A stretch of DNA of 64,000 bases from an uncultured Paracoccus sp. (GTDB lineage Bacteria; Pseudomonadota; Alphaproteobacteria; Rhodobacterales; Rhodobacteraceae), in assembly GCF_947496875.1 (NCBI RefSeq), contig NZ_CANMEH010000002.1:310001-374000 (forward strand). The letters run 5' to 3'. This document shows, one piece after another, positions 27,150-35,927 of this stretch. The notes beneath the pieces are model-generated. The model did not search any database. It was not told the DNA's origin and worked only from the letters and a program-made list of their open reading frames with translations. Within the stretch, counting starts at the first letter, position 1; every line of letters begins with the position of its first letter. The position numbers and the translations under genes were made by a program.

Positions 27150-28442
27150 TCAGTTGCGGCGTCCCATCTCCAAGGCATCCTCGAAAGTGCGCAGGCCGGT
27201 CGCCGGCGCCTGGACCAGAACCGCCATGTTGCCGGGCTTGTGCTGGTTGCGCAGCATCTTGGTGTGCGCCGCAGGAATTTCGGCCCACGGGAAGACCTCG
27301 GACATGCACGGATCGATGCGCCGCTCGAGCATCAGCTTGTTGGCGGCGGCGGCCTGCTTCAGGTGGGCGAAGTGCGAGCCTTGCAGCCGCTTCTGGTGCA
27401 TCCACATGTAGCGCACGTCGAAGGTGCAGTTGAACCCGGTGGTCCCGGCGCAGATCACCACCATGCCGCCCTTCTTGCAGACCAGGGTCGAGACCGGGAA
27501 GGTCGCCTCGCCCGGGTGTTCGAAGACGATATCGACATTGTTGCCCTTGCCGGTGATGTCCCAGATCGCCTTGCCGAACTTGCGCGCCTCGTTGAACCAC
27601 TCCTTGTATTCGGGCGTGTTCACTGTGGGCAGCTGACCCCAGCAGTTGAAGTCCTTGCGATTGATCACACCTTTGGCGCCCAGCCCCATGACGAAGTCGC
27701 GCTTGTCCTCTTCGGAGATCACGCCGATTGCATTGGCGCCCGCCGCGTTGACCAGCTGGATCGCGAACGATCCCAGCCCGCCCGATGCCCCCCAGACCAG
27801 CACGTTCATGCCGGGCTTCAGCTCATGCGGTTCATGGCCGAACAGCATCCGGTACGCGGTGGCGAGCGTCAGCGTGTAGCAGGCCGATTCTTCCCAGGTC
27901 AGATGGCGCGGGCGCGGCATCAGCTGCTGCGCCTGGACCCGGGTGAACTGGGCGAATGACCCGTCCGGCGTCTCGTAGCCCCAGATCCGCTGGGTGGGCG
28001 AATACATCGGGTCGCCGCCGTTGCATTCCTCGTCGTTGCCGTCGTCCTGGTTGCAGTGGATCACGACCTCGTCGCCCACCTTCCAGTTGCGGACCTTGTC
28101 GCCGATCTTCCAGATGATCCCGGACGCGTCCGAGCCTGCGATGTGATAGGGCTGCTTGTGGCCGTCGAAGGGGCTGATCGGCTGCCCGAGCCCCGCCCAG
28201 ATGCCGTTGTAGTTGACGCCCGCCGCCATCACCAGGACCAGCACCTCGTTGCTATCGATCTCCCATGTATCGACAACCTCGACCTGCATGGCGGTTTCCG
28301 GTTCGCCGTGGCGTTCGCGGCGGATCGCCCACGCGTACATCTGCTTCGGCACATAGCCGAGCGGGGGCATCTCGCCCAGTTCGTACAGGTCCTTTTCCGG
28401 GGCGTCATAGGGGGCAATGGTGGTCGGGGCGTCCAGGGCCAT
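27150..28442 (-). CDS. ccr: Crotonyl-CoA carboxylase/reductase
   Basis: A 430-residue medium-chain reductase that carboxylates and reduces crotonyl-CoA to ethylmalonyl-CoA with NADPH and CO2. This is the key step of the ethylmalonyl-CoA pathway for acetate assimilation. The NADPH motif is GASGGLGSFAIQL, and the long family-specific inserts (HCNQDDGNDEECNGGDPMYS, WIYETPDGSFAQ-like region, FNCTFDVRYMWMHQKRLQGS) are present, so this is Ccr and not an ordinary zinc-free alcohol dehydrogenase relative. The N-terminus (APEKDLYELGEMPPLG type) is standard. Transcribed alone and leftward. Its upstream region contains short TTGCA-type palindromes. Confidence 0.95.
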   Translation of the reverse strand: MALDAPTTIAPYDAPEKDLYELGEMPPLGYVPKQMYAWAIRRERHGEPETAMQVEVVDTWEIDSNEVLVLVMAAGVNYNGIWAGLGQPISPFDGHKQPYHIAGSDASGIIWKIGDKVRNWKVGDEVVIHCNQDDGNDEECNGGDPMYSPTQRIWGYETPDGSFAQFTRVQAQQLMPRPRHLTWEESACYTLTLATAYRMLFGHEPHELKPGMNVLVWGASGGLGSFAIQLVNAAGANAIGVISEEDKRDFVMGLGAKGVINRKDFNCWGQLPTVNTPEYKEWFNEARKFGKAIWDITGKGNNVDIVFEHPGEATFPVSTLVCKKGGMVVICAGTTGFNCTFDVRYMWMHQKRLQGSHFAHLKQAAAANKLMLERRIDPCMSEVFPWAEIPAAHTKMLRNQHKPGNMAVLVQAPATGLRTFEDALEMGRRN

Positions 28443-28584
28443 GGGTCTGTCCTTGCAAGTTCATGCCGCAATGCAGAATCGCGGGCGTCCGTTCCATCGC
28501 GTAGAACTCTCGCCGAAATTATGCAACCGTCCGCAGCCGCCTTCGCGCAAGATTATTATCACTCGCGCGCGATGGGAAAAGGCC

Positions 28585-30855
28585 TCAGCGCCGGATCCGG
28601 CGCAGCTTCCGCGCCCGAGCCTCGCCCGCCTTGGCAGTCTTGCCGGGCTTGCGCCTTGACGCCTTGCCCCGCCGGCCGGCGGGGCCCTGCACGACCGCCT
28701 CGCCCTCAAGCTCGACCAGTTCCAGCATCAGTCCGCCGGTCAGCGGCACCGCCTCGGCCAGTCGCACCGTCACGCGCTGACCGATCCCCAGCCGGGTGCC
28801 GGTGTCGGCGCCCACCAGGGTCTGGGCATCGCGGTCGTAGTGGAAATACTCGTTACCGATCTGCCGGATCGGCAGCAGCCCGTCGGCACCAGTCTCGTCC
28901 AGCTTCACGAAGGCGCCGAACCGCTGGATGCCGCTGATCCGGCCGGTGAACTCGGACCCGACGCGTTCGGCCAGATAGGCGGCCAGATAGCGGTCGGTCG
29001 TGTCGCGTTCCGCCGCCATGCTGCGGCGTTCGGTTTCGCTGATATGCTCTGCGGTCTGTTCCAGCGTGTCGATGTCGCCCTGCGACAGCCCGTCGCCCTT
29101 CTTGCCAGTGCTGCCCCAGCCGTGCGCCGAGATCAGGGCACGGTGGACGATCAGGTCGGAATAGCGCCGGATCGGGCTGGTGAAATGGGCGTAGCTTTTC
29201 AGCGCCAGGCCGAAATGGCCGACATTCGCCGGGTGGTAATAGGCCTGCGTCATGGACCGCAGCGTGCTGATGTTGATCAGCTCGTCAAAATCCGTGCCCT
29301 CGGCCTGGCCGAGCAACCGGTTCAGCTGGCTGGTCTGCAGCACCTGGCCGCGCGGCAGGGCAAAGCCTGACGCCTCGGCCACCTTGCGCAGCGCGTCCAG
29401 CTTTTCGGGGCTGGGTTCCTCGTGCACCCGGAACAGCAGCGGCCGGCGCAGCCGGGTCAGCTCCTCGGCGGCGGCCACGTTGGCCAGGATCATGCATTCC
29501 TCGATCAGCCGGTGCGCGTCGTAGCGGTCGCGGAAGTTGACCGATTTCACCCTTCCATCCGGCGTCAGCTCGATCCGGCGTTCCGGCAGGTCGAGGTCCA
29601 GCGGCTGGCGGCGCGCGCGTGCCGACCTGAGCAGCGCGTAGACCTTCCACAGCGGCCGGATGACCTCGTCCAGCAGCGGCGCGGTCGTCTCGTCCGGGTT
29701 TCCGTCCGCCGCCGCCTGCGCCTGCTCATAGCTGAGCGAGGCGAGGCTGCGCATCATTCCCCGGTGAAAATCATGGCCGATCTTCTCGCCGCGTTCGTCC
29801 AGGCGCATCCGCACCGCGACGACCGGGCGGTCCACGGCCTCGTGCAGGCTGCAGAGGTCGGCAGACAGGATGTCGGGCAGCATCGGCACGACCCGATCGG
29901 GGAAGTAGGTCGAGTTTCCCCGGAGCCGCGCCTCGCGGTCCAGCGCGGTTCCGGGCCGGACATAGTGGGCCACGTCGGCGATCGCCACCCACAGCACCAT
30001 GCCCCCGGGATTGCGGGGATCGTCGTCCGGCATCGCCGCAACCGCGTCGTCGCGGTCGCGGGCATCCGCAGGGTCGATGGTGATCAGCGGCACGTGGCGC
30101 AGATCTTCGCGTCCCGTCATCGTCGCCGGCCGCGCCGCATCGGCCTCGGCCATCGCGTCATCGGCGAAGTCGTCAGGGATGCCGTGCTGGTGGATGGCGA
30201 TCAGGCTGACGGCGCGGGGCGCCGATGGATCCCCCAGCCGCTCGACGATGCGGGCCCACGGCATCCCCAGCCGGTCCTTGGGTCCGGTCTGCTCGGCCTC
30301 GACAAGCTCGCCATCGCGGGCCTGCTGGGTTGCATCCGGGCGCACCCGCCACTGCCGGTCGACACCCTTGTCGATCGGCAGGATCCGACCGCCTTCGGCT
30401 TCCTTTCGGAAGATGCCCACAACCTTGTGGGGTGCAGTGCCGATCCGGCGGATCAGCCTCGCCTGGTACTGGTGATCCTCGCCGTCGGTCTCGATCAACC
30501 GTGCCAGGATCCGCTCGCCGCCACCCAGCGCCGGATCGGACTGGCGCGGCGCGAACAGCACCCGCGGCATCGGGCCGGTGCCCTGCCATTCCAGGGGGCG
30601 CGCAAAGATGTCACCGTCCGCGTCTGGCGGCAGCAGTTCCAGCACGGTGACGGGGGGCAGACGTTCGGCGTCGCGGTAGGTACGCCTGCGGCGTTCCAGC
30701 AGGCCCTCTTCCTCGAGTTCCTTCAGCACACGCTTCAGGTCGATCCGCTCCGCGCCCTTGATGTTGAAGGCCTTGGCGATGTCGCGCTTGGCGGTGGCAT
30801 CGGGGTTTTCTGCGATCCAGTCGAGGATCTGCTGGCGGGACGGAATGTTCATCAT
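28585..30855 (-). CDS. rnr: Ribonuclease R
   Basis: A 756-residue processive 3'-5' exoribonuclease that degrades structured RNA. An N-terminal winged-helix segment (about 1-60) precedes cold-shock domains and the RNB catalytic domain with DPADARDRDDAVAAM (the usual DARDFDDA motif has Arg for Phe). A C-terminal S1 domain (GRISGIQRFGAFVKLDETG) and a basic tail end it. Either of two tandem Met codons could start it. The final codons before the stop form the palindrome at 28588-28603, which could act as a terminator stem. Confidence 0.93.
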   Translation of the reverse strand: MMNIPSRQQILDWIAENPDATAKRDIAKAFNIKGAERIDLKRVLKELEEEGLLERRRRTYRDAERLPPVTVLELLPPDADGDIFARPLEWQGTGPMPRVLFAPRQSDPALGGGERILARLIETDGEDHQYQARLIRRIGTAPHKVVGIFRKEAEGGRILPIDKGVDRQWRVRPDATQQARDGELVEAEQTGPKDRLGMPWARIVERLGDPSAPRAVSLIAIHQHGIPDDFADDAMAEADAARPATMTGREDLRHVPLITIDPADARDRDDAVAAMPDDDPRNPGGMVLWVAIADVAHYVRPGTALDREARLRGNSTYFPDRVVPMLPDILSADLCSLHEAVDRPVVAVRMRLDERGEKIGHDFHRGMMRSLASLSYEQAQAAADGNPDETTAPLLDEVIRPLWKVYALLRSARARRQPLDLDLPERRIELTPDGRVKSVNFRDRYDAHRLIEECMILANVAAAEELTRLRRPLLFRVHEEPSPEKLDALRKVAEASGFALPRGQVLQTSQLNRLLGQAEGTDFDELINISTLRSMTQAYYHPANVGHFGLALKSYAHFTSPIRRYSDLIVHRALISAHGWGSTGKKGDGLSQGDIDTLEQTAEHISETERRSMAAERDTTDRYLAAYLAERVGSEFTGRISGIQRFGAFVKLDETGADGLLPIRQIGNEYFHYDRDAQTLVGADTGTRLGIGQRVTVRLAEAVPLTGGLMLELVELEGEAVVQGPAGRRGKASRRKPGKTAKAGEARARKLRRIRR

Positions 30856-30981
30856 GCGCGCACCGTAGCATGGCGCCGGGACGGGTGGCAGGTCCGATCG
30901 TCACCGGCACGGTCGTTCCGGACGGCGACGCGCACGGCGCCAGGACCAAGCAAGTGCGGGGGCCGCCGAACGCCCTCGCGA

Positions 30982-31833
30982 TCACCCGGCCTCGCCGATC
31001 CGGTCAGGGTGGGTATGCAGATCGAAGCCGCCATTCCGGGCCCGTCCGATCAGGGTGATTCCCGCCGCCTCGGCCCAGGCCACCGCCAGTTCCGTCGGCA
31101 CGCCCGCACCGACCAGGACCGGCGCGCCCACACGCGCGGTCTTCTGCACGAGATCGACCGACAGCCGCGAACTCATCGCCACGATCGCGCCGGCTGGCGA
31201 CATGCCACAGCGTGCGGCGGCGCCGGCCAGCTTGTCCAGTGCGTTGTGCCGGCCGACATCCTCGCGCACCAGCGCCGCGTCCGGGTGCCACAGGCAGGCC
31301 GCGTGGATCGACGGGGTGTCGCGCCACAGACGCTGCCCGGTGGCCATCGCCTGCATGGCGCTCAGCACGTCCCCGGGTGCGAATCGTGCATCCGAGCGGA
31401 CCGGAACGATCGAAGGCAGCGCCGCAGCGATGCTGTCGACCCCGCAGAGACCGCAGCCGACCGGCCCCACCATCGCCCGCCGACGCTCTGCCAGTCCGGA
31501 TGCGAGCCCGGGCCGCAGCCACAGCCGCGCCTCAACGGCGGTCAGCCGGCCCAGCGCCCCAATGTCGGGCTCCACATCGACAGTCTCGAACCCGGTCACG
31601 TCGTCGGGACTGCGGATCAGGCCCTCGGTCAGGGCGAACCCCACCGCGAAGTCGTGCAGATCATGCGGCGTCGCCATCAGCACGGCCTGCGAGGCGCCGT
31701 CGATCACGATCGCAACCGCGGCCTCCTCCGGGCAGCGCGGCGCGGCGGGGGTCGCGTCGGCGGTCATCCAGCCCCCATCGCGCCAGCGCCGCAGGGGACC
31801 GGACGGCCGGATGGAATCGCTACCGGTCGTCAT
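30982..31833 (-). CDS. fdhD: Formate dehydrogenase accessory sulfurtransferase FdhD
   Basis: A 283-residue FdhD, which passes sulfur from IscS to the molybdenum cofactor of formate dehydrogenase. The conserved pair is C127-x-x-C130 in GPVGCGLCGVDS. VREDVGRHNALDKLAG and MSSRLSVDLVQKTAR are diagnostic. The ATG (31831-31833) overlaps the methyltransferase stop as ATGA. No formate dehydrogenase genes lie in the window, so its partner is elsewhere. It is the last gene of the purC-purS-methyltransferase-fdhD run. Confidence 0.92.
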   Translation of the reverse strand: MTTGSDSIRPSGPLRRWRDGGWMTADATPAAPRCPEEAAVAIVIDGASQAVLMATPHDLHDFAVGFALTEGLIRSPDDVTGFETVDVEPDIGALGRLTAVEARLWLRPGLASGLAERRRAMVGPVGCGLCGVDSIAAALPSIVPVRSDARFAPGDVLSAMQAMATGQRLWRDTPSIHAACLWHPDAALVREDVGRHNALDKLAGAAARCGMSPAGAIVAMSSRLSVDLVQKTARVGAPVLVGAGVPTELAVAWAEAAGITLIGRARNGGFDLHTHPDRIGEAG

Positions 31834-32591
31834 TCGATCCGCCCCACTCGGGTGGCGAGTTCGGATCTCGCTTTCACAACCGCGCCGACAGGCAGGATCG
31901 CCCGGACCCCCGCCTCCCACCTGTCGATCAGATCGGCTGAACCCGCCGCGATCGCAGCCTTGCTCGCCGACCAGCTGCGGACATACCCGAACAGCCGGTC
32001 CAGCGGCCATGCCAGGTCCATCGAGGACGGCGGCAGCGAAAGCTCGAGGAAGGGAAACGGCAGGTCGCGGTAGCCGCGATCTACATGCAGCCGCTCAGGG
32101 GGCCAGAACGGCCGCAGTTCGGTCCCGTAGAAGCGGTCGAACAGGTCCGCCAACGGCCCCTTGAGCCGCAGCGGACCATAGCTGATCAGGGCGACCACGC
32201 CGCCCGGCCGCGCCGCACGCCGGACCTCATCGTAGAAGCGGGGCAGATCGAACCAGTGCGCAGCCTGCCCGGCGGTGATCAGCGCCGCGGACCGGTCCGG
32301 CACCGGCAGCGCGTCACTGCTGGCCTGGACATAGCGGATGCGGGGATCCGGATCGGCCGCCGCAAGCTGGGCCTGGCTGACATCCACACCCACAACGCTG
32401 TCGAAATGCCGGGCAAGCGCGCGAGTCAGCTGCCCCGACCCGCAGCCGACATCCACCACCAACGCGCGGTCGGGCGCCAGTCCGGCAAGTGCGGAGGTCA
32501 GGTCAGGCGGATAGCCCGGACGAAAGGCGGCATAATCCTCTGCGCCGGCCAGGAAATGTGCCCCCGGATCGGTCGCGTCGGCACCGCTCAA
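31830..32591 (-). CDS. Class I SAM-dependent methyltransferase
   Basis: A 253-residue protein with a class I methyltransferase fold. Motif I is VVDVGCGSGQLTRAL, the acidic residue GVDVSQAQL follows, and ALITAGQAAHWFDLP is the post-II region seen in trans-aconitate/Crg1-like methyltransferases. The substrate is unknown. The best start is TTG at 32591, which overlaps the purS stop (TTGA). A GTG at 32645 would overlap purS by more than 50 bp. It occupies the place where purQ normally follows purS. Confidence 0.78.
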   Translation of the reverse strand: MSGADATDPGAHFLAGAEDYAAFRPGYPPDLTSALAGLAPDRALVVDVGCGSGQLTRALARHFDSVVGVDVSQAQLAAADPDPRIRYVQASSDALPVPDRSAALITAGQAAHWFDLPRFYDEVRRAARPGGVVALISYGPLRLKGPLADLFDRFYGTELRPFWPPERLHVDRGYRDLPFPFLELSLPPSSMDLAWPLDRLFGYVRSWSASKAAIAAGSADLIDRWEAGVRAILPVGAVVKARSELATRVGRIE

Positions 32592-32827
32592 AGCAGCTCG
32601 ACGCGATAGCTTTCGATCACGCTGTTGGCCAGCAGCCGGTCGCACATGCGTGCCACCTCGGATCTCGCCGCCTCGGGATCGGTCGCCTCCAGGTCCAGTT
32701 CGATCACCTTGCCCTGCCGGACGCTCGTCACACCCTTGAAGCCCAGCCCGCCCAGCGCGTGGCGGATCGCCTCGCCCTGCGGGTCCAGGACGCCGGTGCG
32801 GGGCATGATGGTGACGCGCGCTTTCAT
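32588..32827 (-). CDS. purS: Phosphoribosylformylglycinamidine synthase subunit PurS
   Basis: A 79-residue small subunit of the FGAM synthase complex (PurS-PurQ-PurL) of purine synthesis. It begins MKARVTIMPRTGVLDPQGEAIRHAL, the family pattern with the ferredoxin-like fold, and ends in the RLLANSVIESYRVELL strand. It lies 8 bp after purC on the same strand. The expected partner purQ is not next to it. Confidence 0.93.
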   Translation of the reverse strand: MKARVTIMPRTGVLDPQGEAIRHALGGLGFKGVTSVRQGKVIELDLEATDPEAARSEVARMCDRLLANSVIESYRVELL

Positions 32828-32835
32828 GGCGGACC

Positions 32836-33594
32836 TCAGTTGATCAGGGTGGGCTTGGCAACCGGCGCCGCGGGCATCACGCCCAGACGACGCGCCACCT
32901 CGGTATAGGCGTCGGTCAGGCTGCCCAGGTCACGGCGGAAGACGTCCTTGTCCAGCTTCTGGTCTGTCTTGACGTCCCACAGCCGGCAGCTGTCGGGGCT
33001 GATCTCGTCCGCCACGATCAGCCGCATGAAATCGCCGTCCCAGATCCGTCCGACCTCGATCTTGAAATCGATCAGCTTGATGTTGACGCCGTAGAACACG
33101 CCCGACAGGAAATCGTTGACCCGCAGGGCCAGACTGACGATGTCGTCCAGATCCTGCTGGGTCGCCCAGCCGAAGGCCACGATGTATTCCTCGCTGACCA
33201 TCGGATCGCCAAGTTCGTCGTTCTTGTAGCTGTATTCGACAATGGGGCGCGGCAGCGGCGTGCCTTCTTCCAGTCCCAGCCGCTTGGAGATCGAGCCGGC
33301 GGCGAAGTTGCGGACGATCACCTCGAGCGGGATGATCTCGACCTGGCGGATCAGCTGCTCGCGCATGTTGATGCGGCGGATAAAGTGGTTCGGGACGCCG
33401 ATATTCGTCAGCCCGTTCATGAAGAACTCGGACAGGCGGTTGTTCAGCACGCCCTTGCCCTCGATGGTGGCGCGCTTCTGGGCGTTGAAGGCGGTGGCGT
33501 CGTCCTTGAAATACTGGATCAACGTGCCGGGCTCGGTGCCTTCGTACAGGATCTTGGCCTTGCCCTCGTAGATCTTCTTGCGGCGTGGTGCCAT
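32836..33594 (-). CDS. purC: Phosphoribosylaminoimidazole-succinocarboxamide synthase
   Basis: A 252-residue SAICAR synthase, ligating aspartate to CAIR in purine synthesis. The motifs [47 protein letters not shown] and [12 protein letters not shown] are typical. AAGAGGGATGGG precedes the ATG at 33594; a frame extension to 33648 is rejected. It heads the run purC-purS-methyltransferase-fdhD and is divergent from the ATPase zeta gene. Confidence 0.95.
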   Translation of the reverse strand: MAPRRKKIYEGKAKILYEGTEPGTLIQYFKDDATAFNAQKRATIEGKGVLNNRLSEFFMNGLTNIGVPNHFIRRINMREQLIRQVEIIPLEVIVRNFAAGSISKRLGLEEGTPLPRPIVEYSYKNDELGDPMVSEEYIVAFGWATQQDLDDIVSLALRVNDFLSGVFYGVNIKLIDFKIEVGRIWDGDFMRLIVADEISPDSCRLWDVKTDQKLDKDVFRRDLGSLTDAYTEVARRLGVMPAAPVAKPTLIN

Positions 33595-33618
33595 GGTCCC
33601 ATCCCTCTTGATATCCGC

Positions 33619-33648
33619 GCTATAGGCCACAAGCGGCATTCGGGGCAA
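33619..33648 (-). promoter_or_regulatory. Probable purC promoter
   Basis: Leftward TTGCCC (33648-33643) and TATAGC (33624-33619), spacer 18 bases. Each hexamer matches 4 of 6 consensus positions. It places the start about 20 bases upstream of the ATG. Confidence 0.38.
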
Positions 33649-33725
33649 TGGCCGGGCGGCGGTCCGGGGTTGCGGGATGCCCCGCCGGTGGGCATATCAG
33701 CAACAACCGTGACTGGAGGCCACCA

Positions 33726-34040
33726 ATGACCACCTTCGACGACCGTGAACACGCGTTTGAGTCCAAGTTCGCCCATGATGCCGAGTTGCGCTTCAAGGCC
33801 GAGGCGCGCCGCAACCGCCTGCTGGGGGAATGGGCGGCCGAACTGCTGGGCAAGACCGGCGACGACGCCCGCACCTATGCGCTGACCGTCGTCACCTCGG
33901 ATTTCGAGGAACCCGGTGAAGAAGACGTGTTCCGCAAGTTGAGGGCCGATCTGGGCGACCGGGCCGATGAACAGACGATCCGCAACAAGATGGCGGAACT
34001 GCGCGGCGTCGCGCGTCAGCAGATCGCCGAGGAAATCTGA
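33726..34040 (+). CDS. F1-ATPase zeta inhibitor subunit (DUF1476)
   Basis: A 104-residue helical protein of the DUF1476 family, known from Paracoccus denitrificans as the zeta subunit. It inhibits ATP hydrolysis by the F1 motor. The N-terminal inhibitory segment TTFDDREHAFESKFAHD and the body RFKAEARRNRLLGEWAAELLG are typical. CTGGAGG lies before the ATG at 33726. It is not linked to atp genes here but is divergent from purC. The family assignment is firm; the physiological role is from family knowledge. Confidence 0.9.
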   Translation: MTTFDDREHAFESKFAHDAELRFKAEARRNRLLGEWAAELLGKTGDDARTYALTVVTSDFEEPGEEDVFRKLRADLGDRADEQTIRNKMAELRGVARQQIAEEI

Positions 34041-34110
34041 ACCACCGCATCTGACCCGCGCCGGGCTTCCGTGGCGATCGCCCGGGGACCGGCGCGCAAC
34101 TGTTTGCCGG

Positions 34111-35430
34111 TCAGGCCGCTGCAGCCTCGGCCCTCGGGTACAGCCTGGCCATGGTCACCCCGCGCGTCGCGTTCAGGATCATCAGCGCCGCCCACAATCC
34201 GTGGTTGCCCATCATTCCGGGCAGCACCATCACCGCCGCGACATAGACGATCACGGACAACAGCATCGCGTTGCGCATCTCGCGCGTCAGGGTCGCGCCG
34301 ATGAACACGCCGTCCAGCATCCAGCTGGCGATGCCGATGACCGGCGCGGCCACAAGCCACGGCAGATACCGCCGGGCGGTGTCCCGCACCTCGGTCGACG
34401 TGGTCAGCAGATTGATGATCTGCCCCCCCGCCACGGCAAAGACCAACCCCAGCGCCAGCGCGCCGCCCAGTCCCCACCAGCCTGTCAGGCGCGCGGCCAC
34501 GCGGACCCGACCGGGACGCCGGGCACCCACCGCCTGTCCGACCAGCGCCTCGGCCGCAAAGGCAAAGCCGTCCAGCGCATAGGCGGTCAGCTGCAGGAAC
34601 TGCAGCAGCACCTGGTTGGCGGCGAGCGCGACATCGCCCTGCGCCGCGCCCAGGAAGGTGAAGCTGGTGAACGACGCCTGCAGCAGCACCGAGCGGATCA
34701 TGATGTCGCCGTTGACCCGGACCAGCCGCATCAGCCCGGACCGCGCCCACAGCCCGCCGCGGCGCAGCCCTGCAACGATGGCCGCGCGGGCGAACCACAG
34801 GGCCAAGGCGATCCCGGACCATTCGGCAATCAGCGTCGCCCAGGCCACGCCCGTGACGCCCCACCCCAGCCCCAGAACGAACCACAGGTCCAGGGTGACG
34901 TTGACGCCGTTCATCAGCATCTGCACCGCAAGTATGGCGCGGGTCCGTTCCACCGCGATCAGCCACCCGGTCAGCGCATACATGCCGATCGTCGCCGGCG
35001 CCCCCCAGATGCGGATGGCCAGATAGTCACGCGCCAGCGTCTCGACCTCGGCCGAGGCGGGCGCCAACCGGAAGGCCGCAGCCACCAGCGGTGCCTGGAT
35101 CAGCACCAGCAGCAGCCCGGCGGCAAAGCCAATGGTCAGGGCACGCAGCAGATGCGCGCCGGACTCGAATTCGTCCCCTGCCCCGTGGGCCTGTGCCACC
35201 AGGCCCGAGGTCCCCATGCGCAGGAACCCGAACACCCAGTAGAGCGACACGAGGATGACGGCGCCGATCCCCACCGCGCCGATCGGCTCGGCCCGGCCGA
35301 GCTGGCCGACAACGCCGGTGTCGACTGCGCCCATGATCGGAATGGTCGCGTTCGACAGCACGATCGGCAGTGCGATCGCCAGCACCCGTCGATTCGTCAG
35401 CGCGGCAGAGGGCGTCGGAGGATCAGCCAC
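34111..35430 (-). CDS. MATE family efflux transporter (DinF type)
   Basis: A 439-residue inner-membrane antiporter with about 12 transmembrane helices, two MATE halves, and the N-terminal motif ALPIVLSNATIPIMGAVDTGVVG. MATE proteins expel cationic drugs or other toxic compounds by Na+ or H+ coupling. GTG at 35430 overlaps the upstream thioesterase by 8 bp, so it is co-transcribed with the two thioesterases. The substrate is unknown. Confidence 0.9.
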   Translation of the reverse strand: MADPPTPSAALTNRRVLAIALPIVLSNATIPIMGAVDTGVVGQLGRAEPIGAVGIGAVILVSLYWVFGFLRMGTSGLVAQAHGAGDEFESGAHLLRALTIGFAAGLLLVLIQAPLVAAAFRLAPASAEVETLARDYLAIRIWGAPATIGMYALTGWLIAVERTRAILAVQMLMNGVNVTLDLWFVLGLGWGVTGVAWATLIAEWSGIALALWFARAAIVAGLRRGGLWARSGLMRLVRVNGDIMIRSVLLQASFTSFTFLGAAQGDVALAANQVLLQFLQLTAYALDGFAFAAEALVGQAVGARRPGRVRVAARLTGWWGLGGALALGLVFAVAGGQIINLLTTSTEVRDTARRYLPWLVAAPVIGIASWMLDGVFIGATLTREMRNAMLLSVIVYVAAVMVLPGMMGNHGLWAALMILNATRGVTMARLYPRAEAAAA

Positions 35431-35926
35431 CCTGCGGCATCAGGAAATGCCCGTTCGCCTGCGCAAAGGGCCGGCCGCGATTGTCCTGCCACGCCTCGAC
35501 CTGAACGCTGGAATAGCGCCGGCCCAGCCGCACGACCCGCGCCCTGGCATAGCTGTCCCGCGGCAACCCCGAACGCAGGTAGTCCACGGAAAAGTCGATT
35601 GTCTTCGCCAGGCGCGGGGCGGTGCCCGGCAAGGTGGCGTCGGGCACGAACCGCCCCGATTCCATGTCGTCCCACATGGACGCCCAGGTCAGTTCGACCA
35701 GACCCGCGATTTCCAGAAAGGCCGCCGTGACACCGCCGTGAAGGGCCGGCAGCGCGGGATTGCCGATCAGCTTCTCCGAAAACGGCAGGACGGCGGTCAG
35801 TTCGTCGCCGCGGCGGTCGAACCTGATGCCCAGCCAGGTGATGTACGGGACGCGGTCGACGATGGCCGCCACCGCGGCATTGCGGCGCGACTTGATCCGG
35901 TCCAGCGGCTCGTTGCGGTCGGCCAT
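35423..35926 (-). CDS. PaaI-family thioesterase (second of a pair)
   Basis: A 167-residue hotdog-fold thioesterase. The landmarks are NPALPALHGGVTAAFLEIAG (the HGG substrate turn) and the conserved TIDFSVDYLRSGLP strand. PaaI-type enzymes hydrolyse acyl-CoA esters. It starts one base after the preceding thioesterase's stop (TGACATG). It pairs with that paralogue and precedes the MATE gene. Confidence 0.85.
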   Translation of the reverse strand: MADRNEPLDRIKSRRNAAVAAIVDRVPYITWLGIRFDRRGDELTAVLPFSEKLIGNPALPALHGGVTAAFLEIAGLVELTWASMWDDMESGRFVPDATLPGTAPRLAKTIDFSVDYLRSGLPRDSYARARVVRLGRRYSSVQVEAWQDNRGRPFAQANGHFLMPQGG

Positions 35927-35927
35927 G

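Noticed and set aside
27120..27150. Terminator hairpin after ccr
   Set aside because: GGGCAG/CTGCCC can form a 6-bp stem but there is no T-run and the loop is long, so I did not call it.
29422..32073. An 883-residue open frame on the plus strand opposite rnr and fdhD
   Set aside because: It lies across two well-supported minus-strand genes and their gap, with low-complexity Arg/His/Gln composition and no recognisable domain.
31830..32591. purQ, expected downstream of purS
   Set aside because: The gene has a class I methyltransferase motif I (VGCGSG) and none of the glutamine amidotransferase Cys-His-Glu residues.
34041..34110. Terminator between the zeta and MATE genes
   Set aside because: Nested CCGGGC/GCCCGG and GCGCCGG/CCGGCGC arms can pair, but no T-run follows on either strand and alternative pairings compete.
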